From Nosema muscidifuracis (taxonomy: Eukaryota; Microsporidia; Nosematidae): DNA of 64,000 nucleotides. The notes under the pieces were generated by a model. That model did not search any database. It was not told the DNA's origin and saw only the letters and a list, made by a program, of their open reading frames with translations. The stretch's first letter is position 1. Each line of letters begins with the position of its first letter. The DNA lies in NCBI GenBank assembly GCA_028335825.1, contig JAIOKI010000006.1:1-64000 (forward strand), in the 5' to 3' direction. The translations under genes were made by a program, and so were the position numbers. Of this stretch, positions 39,881 to 51,659 are shown in pieces.

Positions 39881-42800
39881 CTTTAATAGTCTCTCATTAT
39901 ATAAGAGACATACTGTAATATTTTTACATAAATTTAAATATCTTCTCTAATATATATACAAATCTAAAAAGTTTATTAATTTAGACTAACTTCTCTTGTT
40001 ATCATTTTAAGTATTTTTTAAGACTGTATTCTTTCTCTATCTACCTTATTTATATTTAACTATTTCTATTGTCATATAGATTAGTCTAATATGATGACTA
40101 ATATTATACTTTTCTATAAACAAACTCTTATTACTTTTAATATACTTTCTTTTTTCTTATCCTATTCATGTTTACTTTCCTATAATTTATAAACTCTATT
40201 CCATTATCAGTAACTTTTTTTTCTTGAATACATAAATGATTAAGAATTCTACTATTTCTGATGTTTTTTTAATTTTTAATATCTATCCCATTATCTTCTA
40301 GAGATGATATCAATGTCTCTATAATACCCTCTTCTCTAAAATCAATAAGATTCACTCCAATTTCTTCATACACATCATTCGTTTTTTGAGTATACTTTTG
40401 ATACATTACACTCTTTCTAATCTTAATTTCGATCTATTCTTTCATACCTGGTCAATAATTATTTTTTTCTAGCTTAATATTCTGAGGTCTTTTATCTATG
40501 ACTTACATCAATTTACTTCTTTTATTATATCCAATATTTTTTCATTGTTTTTTTGAATATAATCATGATTATTTAATGATACTTTAATTAAGTATTCTCT
40601 TATAAAATTCTTTATTTTCTATATTCTTTTAATTTAAAAAGACAATAGAAATATAAATTTAGATTATTATAATACAAATCTTAGAATAGTTATAAAAATA
40701 AGATTTCATTTAATAATATAATTTAGTCATTCATTAATTTACTTTATTAAGAAATAAAAATATTAAAGAAACACTTTATTGATATAATAAATATTCTTCA
40801 AATACAACTCTGATATTATCATAATACTATTTAATTCCATATAATAATATTTTATGAATATCTTTATAATTTCTTAAACTAACTCTATTATATCATCATA
40901 TATAAATAAAATCTTCAATTCTAAATATTATAAATATAAAATATTTTATTCTTTTCAATTTATATAAATAATTAATTATATTAATACTATGATAATTTTA
41001 TGTCATCTTCATATACTTATAAAGTCATATCTTTATTAAATATAATAAAATATTCTGTATCTCAGATTATAAATATTTTGTCTATCTACTAATATTATAT
41101 ATATAATCTCTCTCTACTCTATTAAAATTATAAATTCTACCCATCTCTCAAGTCAAAAATAATGATTATCCATATATATTAGAGAATAATACAAGTAAGA
41201 AGATTGAATAAATTTAGAAATATTTTTATTATTTATGTATATAATCATAATTTTAATAAGACTGTAAATCTTTATGAAAATAATTATTATATAATCTTAC
41301 ACATCTTAGTATAAAAATATATAATAATTATTGTATGTGAAATTGACCAATCATATTTGATGAGACAATTTTACTTAATGGAGGTAAATACAACTATATA
41401 TATAATACATAATATAATATAAGAAATAATATTGTATTTATTTCAATTGTTAAATCTTTATAACATAAATATTTAAATATACCATTACATTTAATTCTTG
41501 ATTCTAGAAGAAGATATAAATAGTAACATTTTTAATTATTCATATAAATGGGTCATTTAATTGAAATATTATTAATATATAAAAATAACCATTAATCACT
41601 AGAATAAAACATTGATTATATAACTCTATATTGAAGATTTATTCAATTATTTATAAATAATATATTTACAAAAATATTCATATTTCAACATGTATAATAA
41701 GAAGATAATATTATATTCTGTTTAAGAATGATAGTATTGGTAAACTTTATTATTTTATAAATATCATTAATATATTACTTATCTCACACTAAACATAACA
41801 AGAATAAGGAAAGTATACTATTACTTAATATGTAATAATATGAAGATTCAGAAAATTCTTAATATATTTTAATTATCTTAATTTTATGTAAAAAGTATTT
41901 ATTTATCATATATATAATTATTATCTAGGGATTAAAATATTTAAAAATAATATTTAAAGATGACGTGTTTTCATAGTATATTCTCTCCTTCAAAAAAAAA
42001 TATAATCAAAGAATAGCTTCTAAATTGTGTAATATGTATTTTTGAAGTATTTTTTTACAATCACTGAATATGTATCATTAATTAATTTCTTCTGCCTTAT
42101 TAAACATATATTTCTCTTAATTTTTATTATCTTCTATCATAACAAAATATATACTTTATTTGTTAATGATCTTTTTATTCTAACTTTTTGATTACATAAT
42201 TTAATTTCAATATTCATTATTTCATTGAGTATTCCTATCATCTCTGTATTATAATATCTTTTATATCTGTTTATTTATATCTTCTTCTACAGTTCTGTTA
42301 ATCTTTCAATATCTTCTATATTTATGATGATACGTGACTTAATTTTCTTTAGAATCATCTGATATTAATGCTTGACAATATTAGTATTGCTTTAATTTAT
42401 AACAGAAATATTGTATTACATGATAAATAATTATAAATGTGATTATATCAAAGCCTTTTACTATTCTTAGATTATATTGTTTACACTTAATCAATTCTTT
42501 AGTTCTTCTATTTATTTCTTCAAATTTAGCATTTCAATCTCTATGAATGATATCTCTTATCTTCCTTCTAAATCTTACTCATTTCAACTATATTTTCATT
42601 CGTGTCGTCAAATGATCTAGATATTACATCTACATGACGATATATACTTTATTGTAATATCTATACAGTTCATTGTTTCTTCTTATCTACAATTTAGTCT
42701 TTCTAATATGTTATTATATGAATAATTATAAATTCAATACAAAATCAATATATTATATATCACTGTAATTATATTCTTAGTAATAGTATAGTTCAAGTTT

Positions 42801-44150
42801 TTTAATTTTCTTAATTCTGATTCATCTTTTATATGTCTTAAAATTACTTCTTATTCCTTGTTAGATGCATCTATTATTAAATTTTTATGTTGTTAATCAT
42901 TTCATCAAATTCTTATATTTTTAAGTATGACAGTTATCAATATATTTACGTTAAAAATAAATTAATCCAATATATTGTCATTTCATTATCATTGTAAGGA
43001 TTATCTGAGTTTCTTTTACATGTTTTATGATTTATCAATGATTTTACTCAAGAAATCATATAACTATAATATTCTATCTTCTCTTCATTGGTCATTAATT
43101 TAGTATCAGATAATAAATATAAATACTAATTATTAATTCATCCTTTACATATAAAACAATTTTTCAATATTTATTTGTAAATTATTCTCTGCAATATAAC
43201 TATTGATTTCTTGATTCCAATTTGTATTCTATTTTACTAATATATTTATAACTGAAAAAATCTTCTTATTTATTAATCTACATAATATTTAATTTATAAA
43301 AGTAGTTGAATATGTATTCTCTTCAACTTAATAACATTGATTGTTATTCTAATATTTATGTCTTTTAAACACGGGTCTTATAATGAATATAATTTAATTC
43401 TCTATATATTTCTTTTTTTCATATGTAAGATACATAACTCTTTTATATTCTCAGTATTGATTTCACATAAAAACTATATATTTATTTATCTTTTTTTTAT
43501 CTGATATATATATAGATTTTTTTGTTCTTTACTTTCTAAATAAAGTTTCACATTTATTATTTTCTTACAAGAATATTCTTTTTACATATTAGTAAACTTC
43601 ATCTTTATTAACTTTAAATGGTTTGTGTAACAATGTATACAATTTAAAGATTTTGATCAATTCACATTATAAAATTTAGATTTTTAAATAAAAGTATATT
43701 ATCATTCTAACTCTTAATTTAACAAATAAATCTAATTTTTTTATCCTCTCTATTTGAAATTTCATTTCTTTTTTCTATTAAGTCTTATATAAGTTTTTTT
43801 ACAGATTCCTATATATGCTTGATTTTTTCTTAACTTCAGTTATTCTACTGTGTCCTATATCAGTATTCTCAATATCTTCTTTATTTTTAGAAAGACTATT
43901 TAAATGAATTTCAATAATTATTTATATCCTGTGAGAATACCCTAATTCTATTAAAATACTTATATGATAAATACTCTCTTTGTGAAATATTCTTATAAGT
44001 TCTAATTATATGAAATTTCTTAAGCATGTATTATTTTCATTCTATCTAACTAACTAAAATTATTTCTATATCAAAATGTATCCTCTCTTCATCAGTATAA
44101 TGAAATCTGAAAATTATTTTTTCTATACCAAAAATATGATTTATTTCATG
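39881..44150 (-). mobile_element. Ty3/gypsy LTR retrotransposon fossil (RT, RNase H, integrase)
   Basis: Minus-strand pol remains in family order. The C-terminal part of reverse transcriptase lies near 43.0-43.9 kb; RNase H is recognised by an IIDAS segment near 42.87 kb followed by NYTITKNIITVIYNI near 42.77 kb; the integrase core is recognised by TDNGIEF near 40.19-40.21 kb and a following NISHH segment. RNase H and integrase are about 2.5 kb apart, more than usual, so extra sequence has probably been inserted at about 40.7-42.0 kb. No gag or certain LTRs are seen, although the repeat block at 44174-44410 abuts the upstream end. Broken, with many breaks; old. Confidence 0.6.
41916..41967. 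repeat. Partial, diverged copy of the subtelomeric block
   Basis: ATTATCTAG, an ATAAAATATTT-like stretch and AGATGACGTGT occur in the same order and nearly the same spacing as at the start of the 2706 and 44174 blocks. Beyond the motif the similarity fades. Confidence 0.4.
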
Positions 44151-44173
44151 CTACATTTATCAATATTTTATAG

Positions 44174-44410
44174 TAATATTTCACAATATTTAATTATCTA
44201 GAAAATAAAATATTTTTAGATGACGTGTCTTCTCAGAACAATTATAGATATATCTAAGAAAAAATTACAAAATATAATTTTTAAATTTAGACATAATAAA
44301 TATTTATTTCAATTATTATTTAATTTTCTTTATACAGAAAAAGATGAGTAAATGACATTAAATATATTGATGTCAAATGATAATTCTGTCTGGAAGAAAT
44401 ATATATAAGA
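44174..44410. repeat. Subtelomeric repeat block, copy 2 (internal)
   Basis: Same 237 bases as 2706-2942, same orientation, ungapped, about six substitutions. Here it has no telomeric repeats beside it: the left flank is the retroelement fossil and the right flank leads to the gene-rich half of the window. The sharp ends and high identity in otherwise diverged DNA imply a recent copy or conversion. Confidence 0.85.
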
Positions 44411-44700
44411 CATTGTTGCAGATAAATATTTTAAATAAATAACCCTTTAGCTTATAAATCAAAAAAGAATTTAAGGATTATAAATTTATAAGTGTTTGTA
44501 TCTTTTTTGTATTGAGTGAATATAGCCTCGTTTTGTATCTTTTTTTACATTTAAAAATACTATTTTTCGCTATTCTATATTCTTCTTTTAATTTAAAATT
44601 AGTATTTATTTATATTAAATTTATTATTTCGATCATACGAAAACACTGAGGAATTAAATGCCCTTTTTTAATTACATTAGATATCAGAATAGAACATTAA
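44411..44700. other. AT-rich spacer
   Basis: Includes an isolated TAACCCTTTAG at about 44440 with no open frame after it. Confidence 0.4.
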
Positions 44701-45167
44701 AATGCATACACTCTACAAATAGCAGAAATTGTAGTCTTAAATGAAGACAAAGAATTCATTTTAAGAGAATAAGGCGAACAAAAATGTAAAATAAGTTTAA
44801 TATCTTTATCTTATACACAATAGAGATACTTTTTGTTAAAGTAGTATAACTATAAATCTTATGATAGAAGTACAACTATGACTTTATTAGCTAATTATTA
44901 CGCTACACTATATAAGTATAAAATCAGAATTATTTCATTTGTAATGGTAACTATTTTTAAGAAGTTATTGCAATTTTTTAAGTTTGACGATCAAATCGTA
45001 TTTCAATCGAAATGTTCAAGATGATACTGGGAAGCACGACCGAAAAAAATATCGTATGGTACGAGAAGCAAATAAAACAAAGAGCCTCATATGTTTGGTA
45101 TAAGACAGTTATAGAATCAATTAATGAAGAGGATTATACATTGACTAAGAAATTTGTACCCAAATAA
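44690..45167 (+). mobile_element. Decayed DNA-transposon-like sequence, copy A
   Basis: Broken coding sequence clearly related to 61540-62110. Matched segments are EDKEFILRE...GEQKCK (near 44735-44790) against QDRHLLLEKGGKCCNC, and LANYYATLYKYKIR (from 44888) against LANNCSSLHKYKTR. Its 3' part is an open frame of 51 codons at 45012-45167 (MFKMILGSTTEKNIVWYEKQ and onward). The other copy's CxxC near the N-terminus suggests the zinc-ribbon start of an ISXO2/Merlin-type transposase, families that occur in microsporidia, but no DDE core can be named. This copy has lost over 200 bases between the matched segments relative to the other. Confidence 0.35.
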
Positions 45168-45551
45168 AAATATTTTTTTTTAAATAAATAGATTTGTTTT
45201 TTATATTAGAAATGTAACAAATTAATTTATAGCATTTCCTTATATAAAGATAATTGATCTATAGCTTAATAGTAAATTAATATAGAGTCTATATTTATTT
45301 TTATATAACGATTTTCTTAGAAATATTTTAATGAGATAGCATGTAATTAATAAGAAAAACAAATGTACGTCATACCTTTCAGTAGGTAAAACTAATATAT
45401 TAAAAATACTATCAAATAAGATTTATATGTATTAATCCTATTCTTTAATAAAGTTTTAAACATGTATAAAATATTTAAATATTTCAGTTACACTAACAAC
45501 TGTTTTACGAGGTAGTACAATAAAATTCTATAAAAAAACTAGAAAGAGATT
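45168..45551. other. AT-rich spacer
   Basis: No gene seen between the transposon relic and the 3' end of the first family gene. Confidence 0.4.
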
Positions 45552-46508
45552 TTAATTAGAAGTATTTTTACTTTTTCTAGAAAGACTACGTAAATCTTCC
45601 ATTGGTAACCAATCATAATTAATTTCTCGGTTTCTAGGTGAAAGTTCAGGTAAATCGTTTGTAATTATGTCTGTATTATCAATTAAATTATCTGCTCCTT
45701 CGATCGAAAATTCATTTTCATATTCTAATAACATAATTTCATTATCAGCTAAAGTTAATTTACTTCTTCTTAGATAATAAATAATATTTTTATACATTTT
45801 TAAACATTCTTGATATGTTTCTGTTGTATATTTTATTATTTCTAACATATTTTTACATAATTCCTCAGAAAAAAAGTCGGGTGTTGAATTTTCCATAAAA
45901 TTACCTTTACCTTTATCTCCAACTTTCAATTTCCAATTATCAATCTCTTTAATTATGTTAGAAGTTATAATTTTCATATGTTTTAAATTACCGGAATCGA
46001 TTATCTTTTTTATTTTATTGCAATTTTCATAGATTTCATGGATATTAAAACATTCAGTAAAAAACTTGATCATTAATCTGATAGCATATACATCATGAAT
46101 TTTATTAAATTCATGTAATAAACTTAATTCAGTTGTCTTCTTCATTTTTAAATCTAAGCTAAAATTATCATTATATAGATTAAAATGTAGCTTCAAACTA
46201 TCATTCAAAATCATATCTGAGTTTATTATAGCAAAATGACCATATTCATCTTTTTTTTCAGCAGACATCAATATAGAATGATCGGTTAAATCTATAAAAT
46301 TGTTTTTTATAAATTTTTGTATATTCTCATACTTGAATTGTATATAATTACTTGATTTCGGATTTATAGCTATTATCTTAAGATTATGAATAAATTTTTC
46401 ATCAGCTTCCACATATATTAATGTTTCATCTTTTAATTCGCTATATATGCTATATACCTTGTAATCTGGAGTAGTATAAACTAATGATAGTATATTTAAA
46501 AATAACAT
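45552..46508 (-). CDS. Secreted-family protein 1 (318 aa)
   Basis: Member of the tandem six-gene family. MLFLNILSLVYTT is a signal peptide; the mature protein begins PDYKVYSIYSELKDETLIYV, the family's N-terminal block, followed by FIHNLKIIAIN and EYGHFAIINS (about residues 87-96). Residues 135-275 are helical, with the family's late helix IIKYTTETYQECLKMYKNII. The C-terminus is acidic then basic (EDLRSLSRKSKNTSN) with no membrane anchor, so this copy may be fully secreted. The start is the internal ATG at 46508, not any codon upstream, because TTACCCCATA sits directly before it and the signal peptide follows. Function unknown; export is inferred. Nearest relatives are the genes ending at 47261 and 50640. 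Confidence 0.82.
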   Translation of the reverse strand: MLFLNILSLVYTTPDYKVYSIYSELKDETLIYVEADEKFIHNLKIIAINPKSSNYIQFKYENIQKFIKNNFIDLTDHSILMSAEKKDEYGHFAIINSDMILNDSLKLHFNLYNDNFSLDLKMKKTTELSLLHEFNKIHDVYAIRLMIKFFTECFNIHEIYENCNKIKKIIDSGNLKHMKIITSNIIKEIDNWKLKVGDKGKGNFMENSTPDFFSEELCKNMLEIIKYTTETYQECLKMYKNIIYYLRRSKLTLADNEIMLLEYENEFSIEGADNLIDNTDIITNDLPELSPRNREINYDWLPMEDLRSLSRKSKNTSN

Positions 46509-46518
46509 TATGGGGTAA
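46509..46518 (-). promoter_or_regulatory. CCC start motif of family gene 1
   Basis: TTACCCCATA directly before ATG 46508. It decides the start: the open frame continues 16 codons upstream, but without an ATG or signal sequence. Confidence 0.7.
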
Positions 46519-47260
46519 TAATATTTAATATTTAACCTTAAATGAAGACAGGTCAAGTTTAATTTAATTAAATATGTTAATTATTAATGAATGATGTAAT
46601 TTATTTTAATTTACAAAAGAAATATGTAATCTAATTAAATATAGCGATGAGTGACGTATTTTGTATTATTTTATTAATGAATAAAATATCTGTTTTTTAC
46701 TTAAATATTTTTAAAATTGTTTGTTTATATGACGAAGTATAATTTATTGACATATTAATAATAAATTAAAAACTTAATTATAGTTAAATAGTTGATAAAC
46801 TTAATATTATACATAAAAATATACTTATTTTTATTTAATAGTGAAATTTAGGATAAAGATACAAAAAATTAGATATTAACTTATAATTGAACTTGATTTT
46901 ATCTTGAAACATGTCAAATATATTTGATGTTATATATTATTGATATCTTATGAATCAACCCTATGATAAAAATAAATTAAATTTTTTAATTAATTAAAAT
47001 ATCAATCAACTTAAATTAAGATTTTTGAAAAATTCTAGATAAATCATCTTATGATAAAATAAAATAAACTTTAATAATAATTAATTAATTATTAAAAAAA
47101 GGTTTATTCTTTATATAAGACCTTATCAAATAAATAGAATTTTTTTATATACCTATCAGTCCATGAAAATAATATTATTAAAGCAAATCATTACTATTAT
47201 AAAATATAGACTCTAAAAATGTAATAATCTAAACTAAAACTTACTTTTGTTAATTAAACT
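46519..47260. other. Intergenic spacer within the family array
   Basis: AT-rich, with TAATAATTAATTAATTATTA, a self-complementary stretch, near 47071-47090. No gene. Confidence 0.45.
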
Positions 47261-48505
47261 TTATTTTCTTTTAAAAAGGTTAATTATTAGGAAACCTATA
47301 AGTATAATTCCTAAAACTTTGAAGAGATTACTATACTTGCGATCAGGGTTTCTATTATTTTGATTAAAAAAGTCTTCATTCTCAGTGTTTGACTGATTTC
47401 TTTTATTTTCACATTTTACACAATGCTCATTTTTTATTTCGTTACTTTTTTCCTTATCATCATAAGTGTTTTCATAATTTTCATTTTTATTAACATTATT
47501 AGCACTTTTTTGCTTATCATCATTAGTGTTTTTATCATTATCATTTTTACTAATATCATCAGTACTTTTAATATCTTCTTTTGTATCATAAGATACTTCC
47601 TTTTCAAGCATATTTATTTCTTTTAATTGATTTTCATCTATTGATAAATTGATATTTTCATAATCTATTTGGAGTAAATATTCTTTTAATAAATCTTCTG
47701 AAACTATCTTTAATTCATCGAGGTAATCAATAAAATCATCATCTAGTTTGTTTTCACAGTTATAAAAATAATCAATAATCCTTTTAAAAGCGAAAGCAGA
47801 TTCAACATAAGATGAATTTATTTTTTTTAATGCCTCCCAAATCAAGTTTTTATTTGCATTCAGTTGATCGTCATTTTGTTTCTCATCAAATAAAATTTTA
47901 TTTTTATCATTTTTTATAAACCAATATTCCAATAACATATTTGCAACATGAATAGATTGGAATTCTGTTTTTACGTTATCATGTTGAGTAAAATCAATTC
48001 TATTTTTCAGTTTAGTACATTCATATTTTATATTTTTTATATTGAAATAAATTTTAAATAACTCACACAATAAAGATTGCAAATAATTTTTGTAATGATA
48101 AGAAATTGATTTTTCTAGTTTAAAATCAGTATTCTTGCTTAATGGTATATCTATTATCAACTCATCTTCTGATAATTTGATATGCAAATATATTATATGA
48201 TTATTGAACATATGAGAATTAATAGTTGTGAAAAACCCATATTTTTCTTTTTTATTTAAATAGAACATATCAAGCCGTTCTAATAAATTAGGGTGTTTAT
48301 ACATTATATAATTTTTAAAATTTCCATTTTCAAGCTTCTGTGACATTTTATTTTTTTCATTAATAGCTGTAATTTTCAAATTACATCCAAAAATTTCATC
48401 AATATCTACAAAAATCAGTGTACTATCTGTGGATATATCATACATATTATATATTTTGTAATCTGCTGTAGTATAAACTAGTGATAGTATATTAAGAAAA
48501 AACAT
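47261..48505 (-). CDS. Secreted-family protein 2, membrane anchored (414 aa)
   Basis: Family member. Signal peptide MFFLNILSLVYTTA, then DYKIYNMYDISTDSTLIFVD and CNLKITAIN. KYGFFTTINS (about 89-98) aligns with family gene 1. The helical half contains IKYECTKLKNRID and the late helix SYVESAFAFKRIIDYF. From about residue 300 comes an acidic, asparagine/lysine-rich stalk with an internal duplication: KNDNDKNTNDDKQKS (320-334) and KNENYENTYDDKEKS (340-354). HCVKCEN (361-367) gives a CxxC pair. A C-terminal helix (VLGIILIGFLIINLF, about 397-411) ends in KRK, so the protein is probably type I membrane-anchored. The start motif is degenerate (TATCCTATA before the ATG). A plus-strand frame at 47423 is a shadow of the stalk. 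Confidence 0.85.
   Translation of the reverse strand: MFFLNILSLVYTTADYKIYNMYDISTDSTLIFVDIDEIFGCNLKITAINEKNKMSQKLENGNFKNYIMYKHPNLLERLDMFYLNKKEKYGFFTTINSHMFNNHIIYLHIKLSEDELIIDIPLSKNTDFKLEKSISYHYKNYLQSLLCELFKIYFNIKNIKYECTKLKNRIDFTQHDNVKTEFQSIHVANMLLEYWFIKNDKNKILFDEKQNDDQLNANKNLIWEALKKINSSYVESAFAFKRIIDYFYNCENKLDDDFIDYLDELKIVSEDLLKEYLLQIDYENINLSIDENQLKEINMLEKEVSYDTKEDIKSTDDISKNDNDKNTNDDKQKSANNVNKNENYENTYDDKEKSNEIKNEHCVKCENKRNQSNTENEDFFNQNNRNPDRKYSNLFKVLGIILIGFLIINLFKRK
47444..47548 (-). repeat. 60-base in-frame tandem duplication in the stalk
   Basis: Two 60-base copies with a third-position-rich set of differences code the repeated K-N-[D/E]-N-x-x-N-T-x-D-D-K-x-K-S segment of family gene 2. Frame is kept, as expected of a length-variable stalk. 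Confidence 0.6.
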
Positions 48506-48515
48506 TATAGGATAT

Positions 48516-50639
48516 ACACTTTTTAATATTTAAACTTAAAAAATAAAGTAAAATTTCATATAATTATTATTGAAATATTTGACGTTAATTAATTCAATTT
48601 ATTGTAATAAATTAATATATTTTGTTTATTTATACAAACAAAATAACATTTTTCTGATAAATTAAATTATTATTTTTTGAAATAAATCTAAAGAAGATAA
48701 TATAAATATTATTTTTAGTTACATAATTTTAATTAGTTATTATAGATTATTAAAATTTGTTATTTTTAGACTCAACATTTTAATTTAAACAAATTAAAAA
48801 AAATTAATTTCTATTTTAAAAAAGATTATAATTATGAGTATATGGTGAAAGAAACTTTATATTTTTTTCTTTATTTAAATTGTGTTAAAATAAATTAAAT
48901 TTTATATTTTTTATAGAAATTGATTATTTGATTTTGTTAAGTTGTTTTTTTAGATATTAATTATTTCATTTTATAAGTTATTTTATACCGTCTGATTAAT
49001 TAATTACATAATTTTTAATTTTGTTTTATAATATAAACAAACTATTCATGTTAAGTCACATTAAGTATGAATGAATACTCTTTTAAGATATAATATCATA
49101 TTAATATAAACATAGAAATATTTAATCTTCTCATTATAGTTAATAAATGTAATTGTAAATTTAAGAAGATATTTTTCATAGTAATAATTAATATTGAGGT
49201 AATTGATATTTGTGTACAAATTTTATTTATTTTTAAAAATTATATATTATTGTGTCGTAATTATCGGTTCTCGAACCCTAATATATTTAAAATATGATTC
49301 TAGAAATAGACTGTAAAAAAAGAAATATTTTTTTAGAATTTAAATCTTAACGACTTTGTTTTAGAACAGTATCAATTTTATATCTTAATAATTTTTGAGA
49401 ATTTAATATTTAATATACATCTGATATATTAAATATTAAAACAGATACAAATTTAAGTATTGTGATAAAATTAATATTTATAATCTAACTGTATAATATG
49501 ATTTTTCAGTTAGATAATTGTAATGTTAGAATAATTAAAGATAGAAAGTATATTCTTCCTGTTTTAGAGTAAAAAATTAACAATTATTGAAAATAACAAA
49601 ATTGATATATAACTTAGAAATTTGAAGAAGTTAAAGAATACTTGACGAGTTTATTTAGTGTATCTTACTACATATTTGTGGGAATGTAATTAATCAAATT
49701 TGCTAAAAATATCATTATAAGTTGACGATAAATGATTGGTAGATAAAGATATTTTAGTAAATAAACCCTCAATAAAAATTCCAACAATATTAAAATTTTA
49801 CTTTTCTATTAAAAACAAACTATTATTAATAAGCAAGCTTTTAGTAAAATATATAAATATATTAAGTACCTATAAATAAAAAACAAGGTGTCAGATTAAT
49901 AAGAAGAGATCAAGAAATGATCTTATGCTTTTGGTATTTTAAATGTAAAATTACAAGTATGAGATGCATTTTAGACTAATATCTAATTTTAAATTTTTTT
50001 TTATAATATTTTTATTTTATTTATGATTATAAATAATATAATAAATTTACTATCGATTTTATAACGTCGAATTATGTTTGTACTGAGAATACAATATTTA
50101 AATTAAATATTTTATACTAATACCTGTTTTTTTCACTCTTCGCTAAAAAGTGTATTTATTTATACTAATTACTATTTAACGAGAAATAATAAATGATGTG
50201 TTAACTAAATATGAACATAAAAAACTATATTGGTATATTATTGTAAATATAAGCACACATCAGAAGTAATATTCTGCTCAAGGAAAATGTAATAAATCTT
50301 GCGACAAAGTTTGTTGTGGACATTTCTGCTATTAAATTTTATCAAAATAAGTAAGTCTAGCACTTTTAAATGATTTAATTGAATCTACTTAGGGAAAAAT
50401 CAAATATGAAATATTCATAATGTCTTAAAGAATGAATATAAATATTAACTTATTGATGGTATTAATTAAAATTTTGAAAATAAAATACATAAAATCATAT
50501 GAAAGTATTTTATAAAATTTCTCATTTTTGAATAAACAAAAATTTGTTAGCTATTATTTATTTCCTTTGAACAAATGCTATTGAGAAAAGTTTAAAGAAA
50601 TAATAGCTAAAACTTGATAAGAAGTTAAACACTAATATT
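48516..50639. other. Long spacer within the family array
   Basis: 2.1 kb without a supported gene. An AACCCTAATAT motif at 49274-49284 on the plus strand has only an 18-codon frame after it (ATG about 49294). Patches near 49880-49960 and 50220-50400 are less AT-rich and may be dead genes. Confidence 0.45.
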
Positions 50640-51649
50640 TTATTTTATATCATTTTTATAAGTTTTTAAATTAGATGTTTTATATTCACAAGGTCTTTTT
50701 TCTTTCTTATTATCTTTATTTTCTTCTTTAGTATTTAAACATGATTCTTCCTCATTTTCTTCTTTATAATTTAAATCTGATTCTTTCTTATAATTTTTAT
50801 TTTTTTCTAGTTGTAATTGACATATATTAGATGAATCAATATTTTTATTTTTTTCTTCTGAAATATCTTCTAAATATTTAATACAGTCATTAAAAAATTT
50901 AATTTCACTCTTATCAATGGAATCAATTATATTTTTAAATCTAATTAAGCATTTTTGATAAAATTCATCTGTACATTTTATTATCTCAATAAATACTTCT
51001 TGCTTAAATTTATTAAAATCGTTGATTTTCGAAATATAAAATAATTTTACGTTATTATTTTCATCAACTGTTTTTTTCCAATGAAAATTTCGTAAAAAAT
51101 ATATTCAAAATTAGACTTCAATCTCAAATATTGATTATTATTCATTTTAAAAATCAGTTCGTAACAATCTATTTCCAATTTTCTTATCTTACTACTTACT
51201 TCATCAAACTTATCTAATAAGATATCTAAATAATCTATATAAGTACGAGAGATTTCATCTATTAAATTCATACTAGTATTTTTATTTAACTTTAATGTCA
51301 TATACAGATTATTTCCTAATAAATTGATATTTAAATCTATTTTCTGATTTATAATTATACTTGAATTAATTGTAGCAAAAAATCCATATTTATGTTTTTT
51401 CATAAAGTTTATTAGATCAGTATTTAATAAATTCTTATAATTTTCTTTCATATAATATTCAATATTTCCACTCTTGAATTCTACACAAGATTTTGTTGTT
51501 GGGTTTATAGCTGTAATCTTAAGATTATATCCATAAAATTCATTAATATCTACAAAAATTAGTGTTTCATCTTTCGACTCATTATACATACTATATATTT
51601 TATAATTAGCAGTTGAATACACAAAAGATAGTATTATAAAAAACAACAT
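50640..51649 (-). CDS. Secreted-family protein 3, one frameshift (about 336 aa)
   Basis: Family member, closest to gene 1 at the N-terminus. Signal peptide MLFFIILSFVYSTA, then NYKIYSMYNESKDETLIFVD, GYNLKITAIN and KYGFFATINS. The frame ends at 51047 after 200 codons, but the family's remaining features continue in another frame: the late helix IEIIKCTDEFYQKCLIRF and an acidic stalk (KEENEEESCLNTKEENKDNK), ending at TAA 50640. The shift falls at a run of seven A (minus strand, 51071-51077); one extra A would give one frame of 336 codons. This may be an assembly indel or a recent mutation. There is no C-terminal membrane helix. ATACCCCATA directly precedes the ATG. Confidence 0.75.
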
Positions 51650-51659
51650 TATGGGGTAT
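51650..51659 (-). promoter_or_regulatory. CCC start motif of family gene 3
   Basis: ATACCCCATA directly before ATG 51649; nearly identical to that of family gene 1. Confidence 0.65.

Noticed and set aside
46509-46556. Sixteen extra N-terminal codons on family gene 1
   Set aside because: No ATG there, and the CCC motif and signal peptide place the start at 46508.
47423-47626. Plus-strand 67-codon hydrophobic frame
   Set aside because: Antisense of the acidic stalk of family gene 2; its isoleucine/phenylalanine-rich repeats simply mirror the aspartate/asparagine/lysine codons.
49255-49290. Possible tRNA T-arm around GGTTCTCGAACCC
   Set aside because: The flanking bases do not pair as a T stem and no anticodon or acceptor arm can be drawn.
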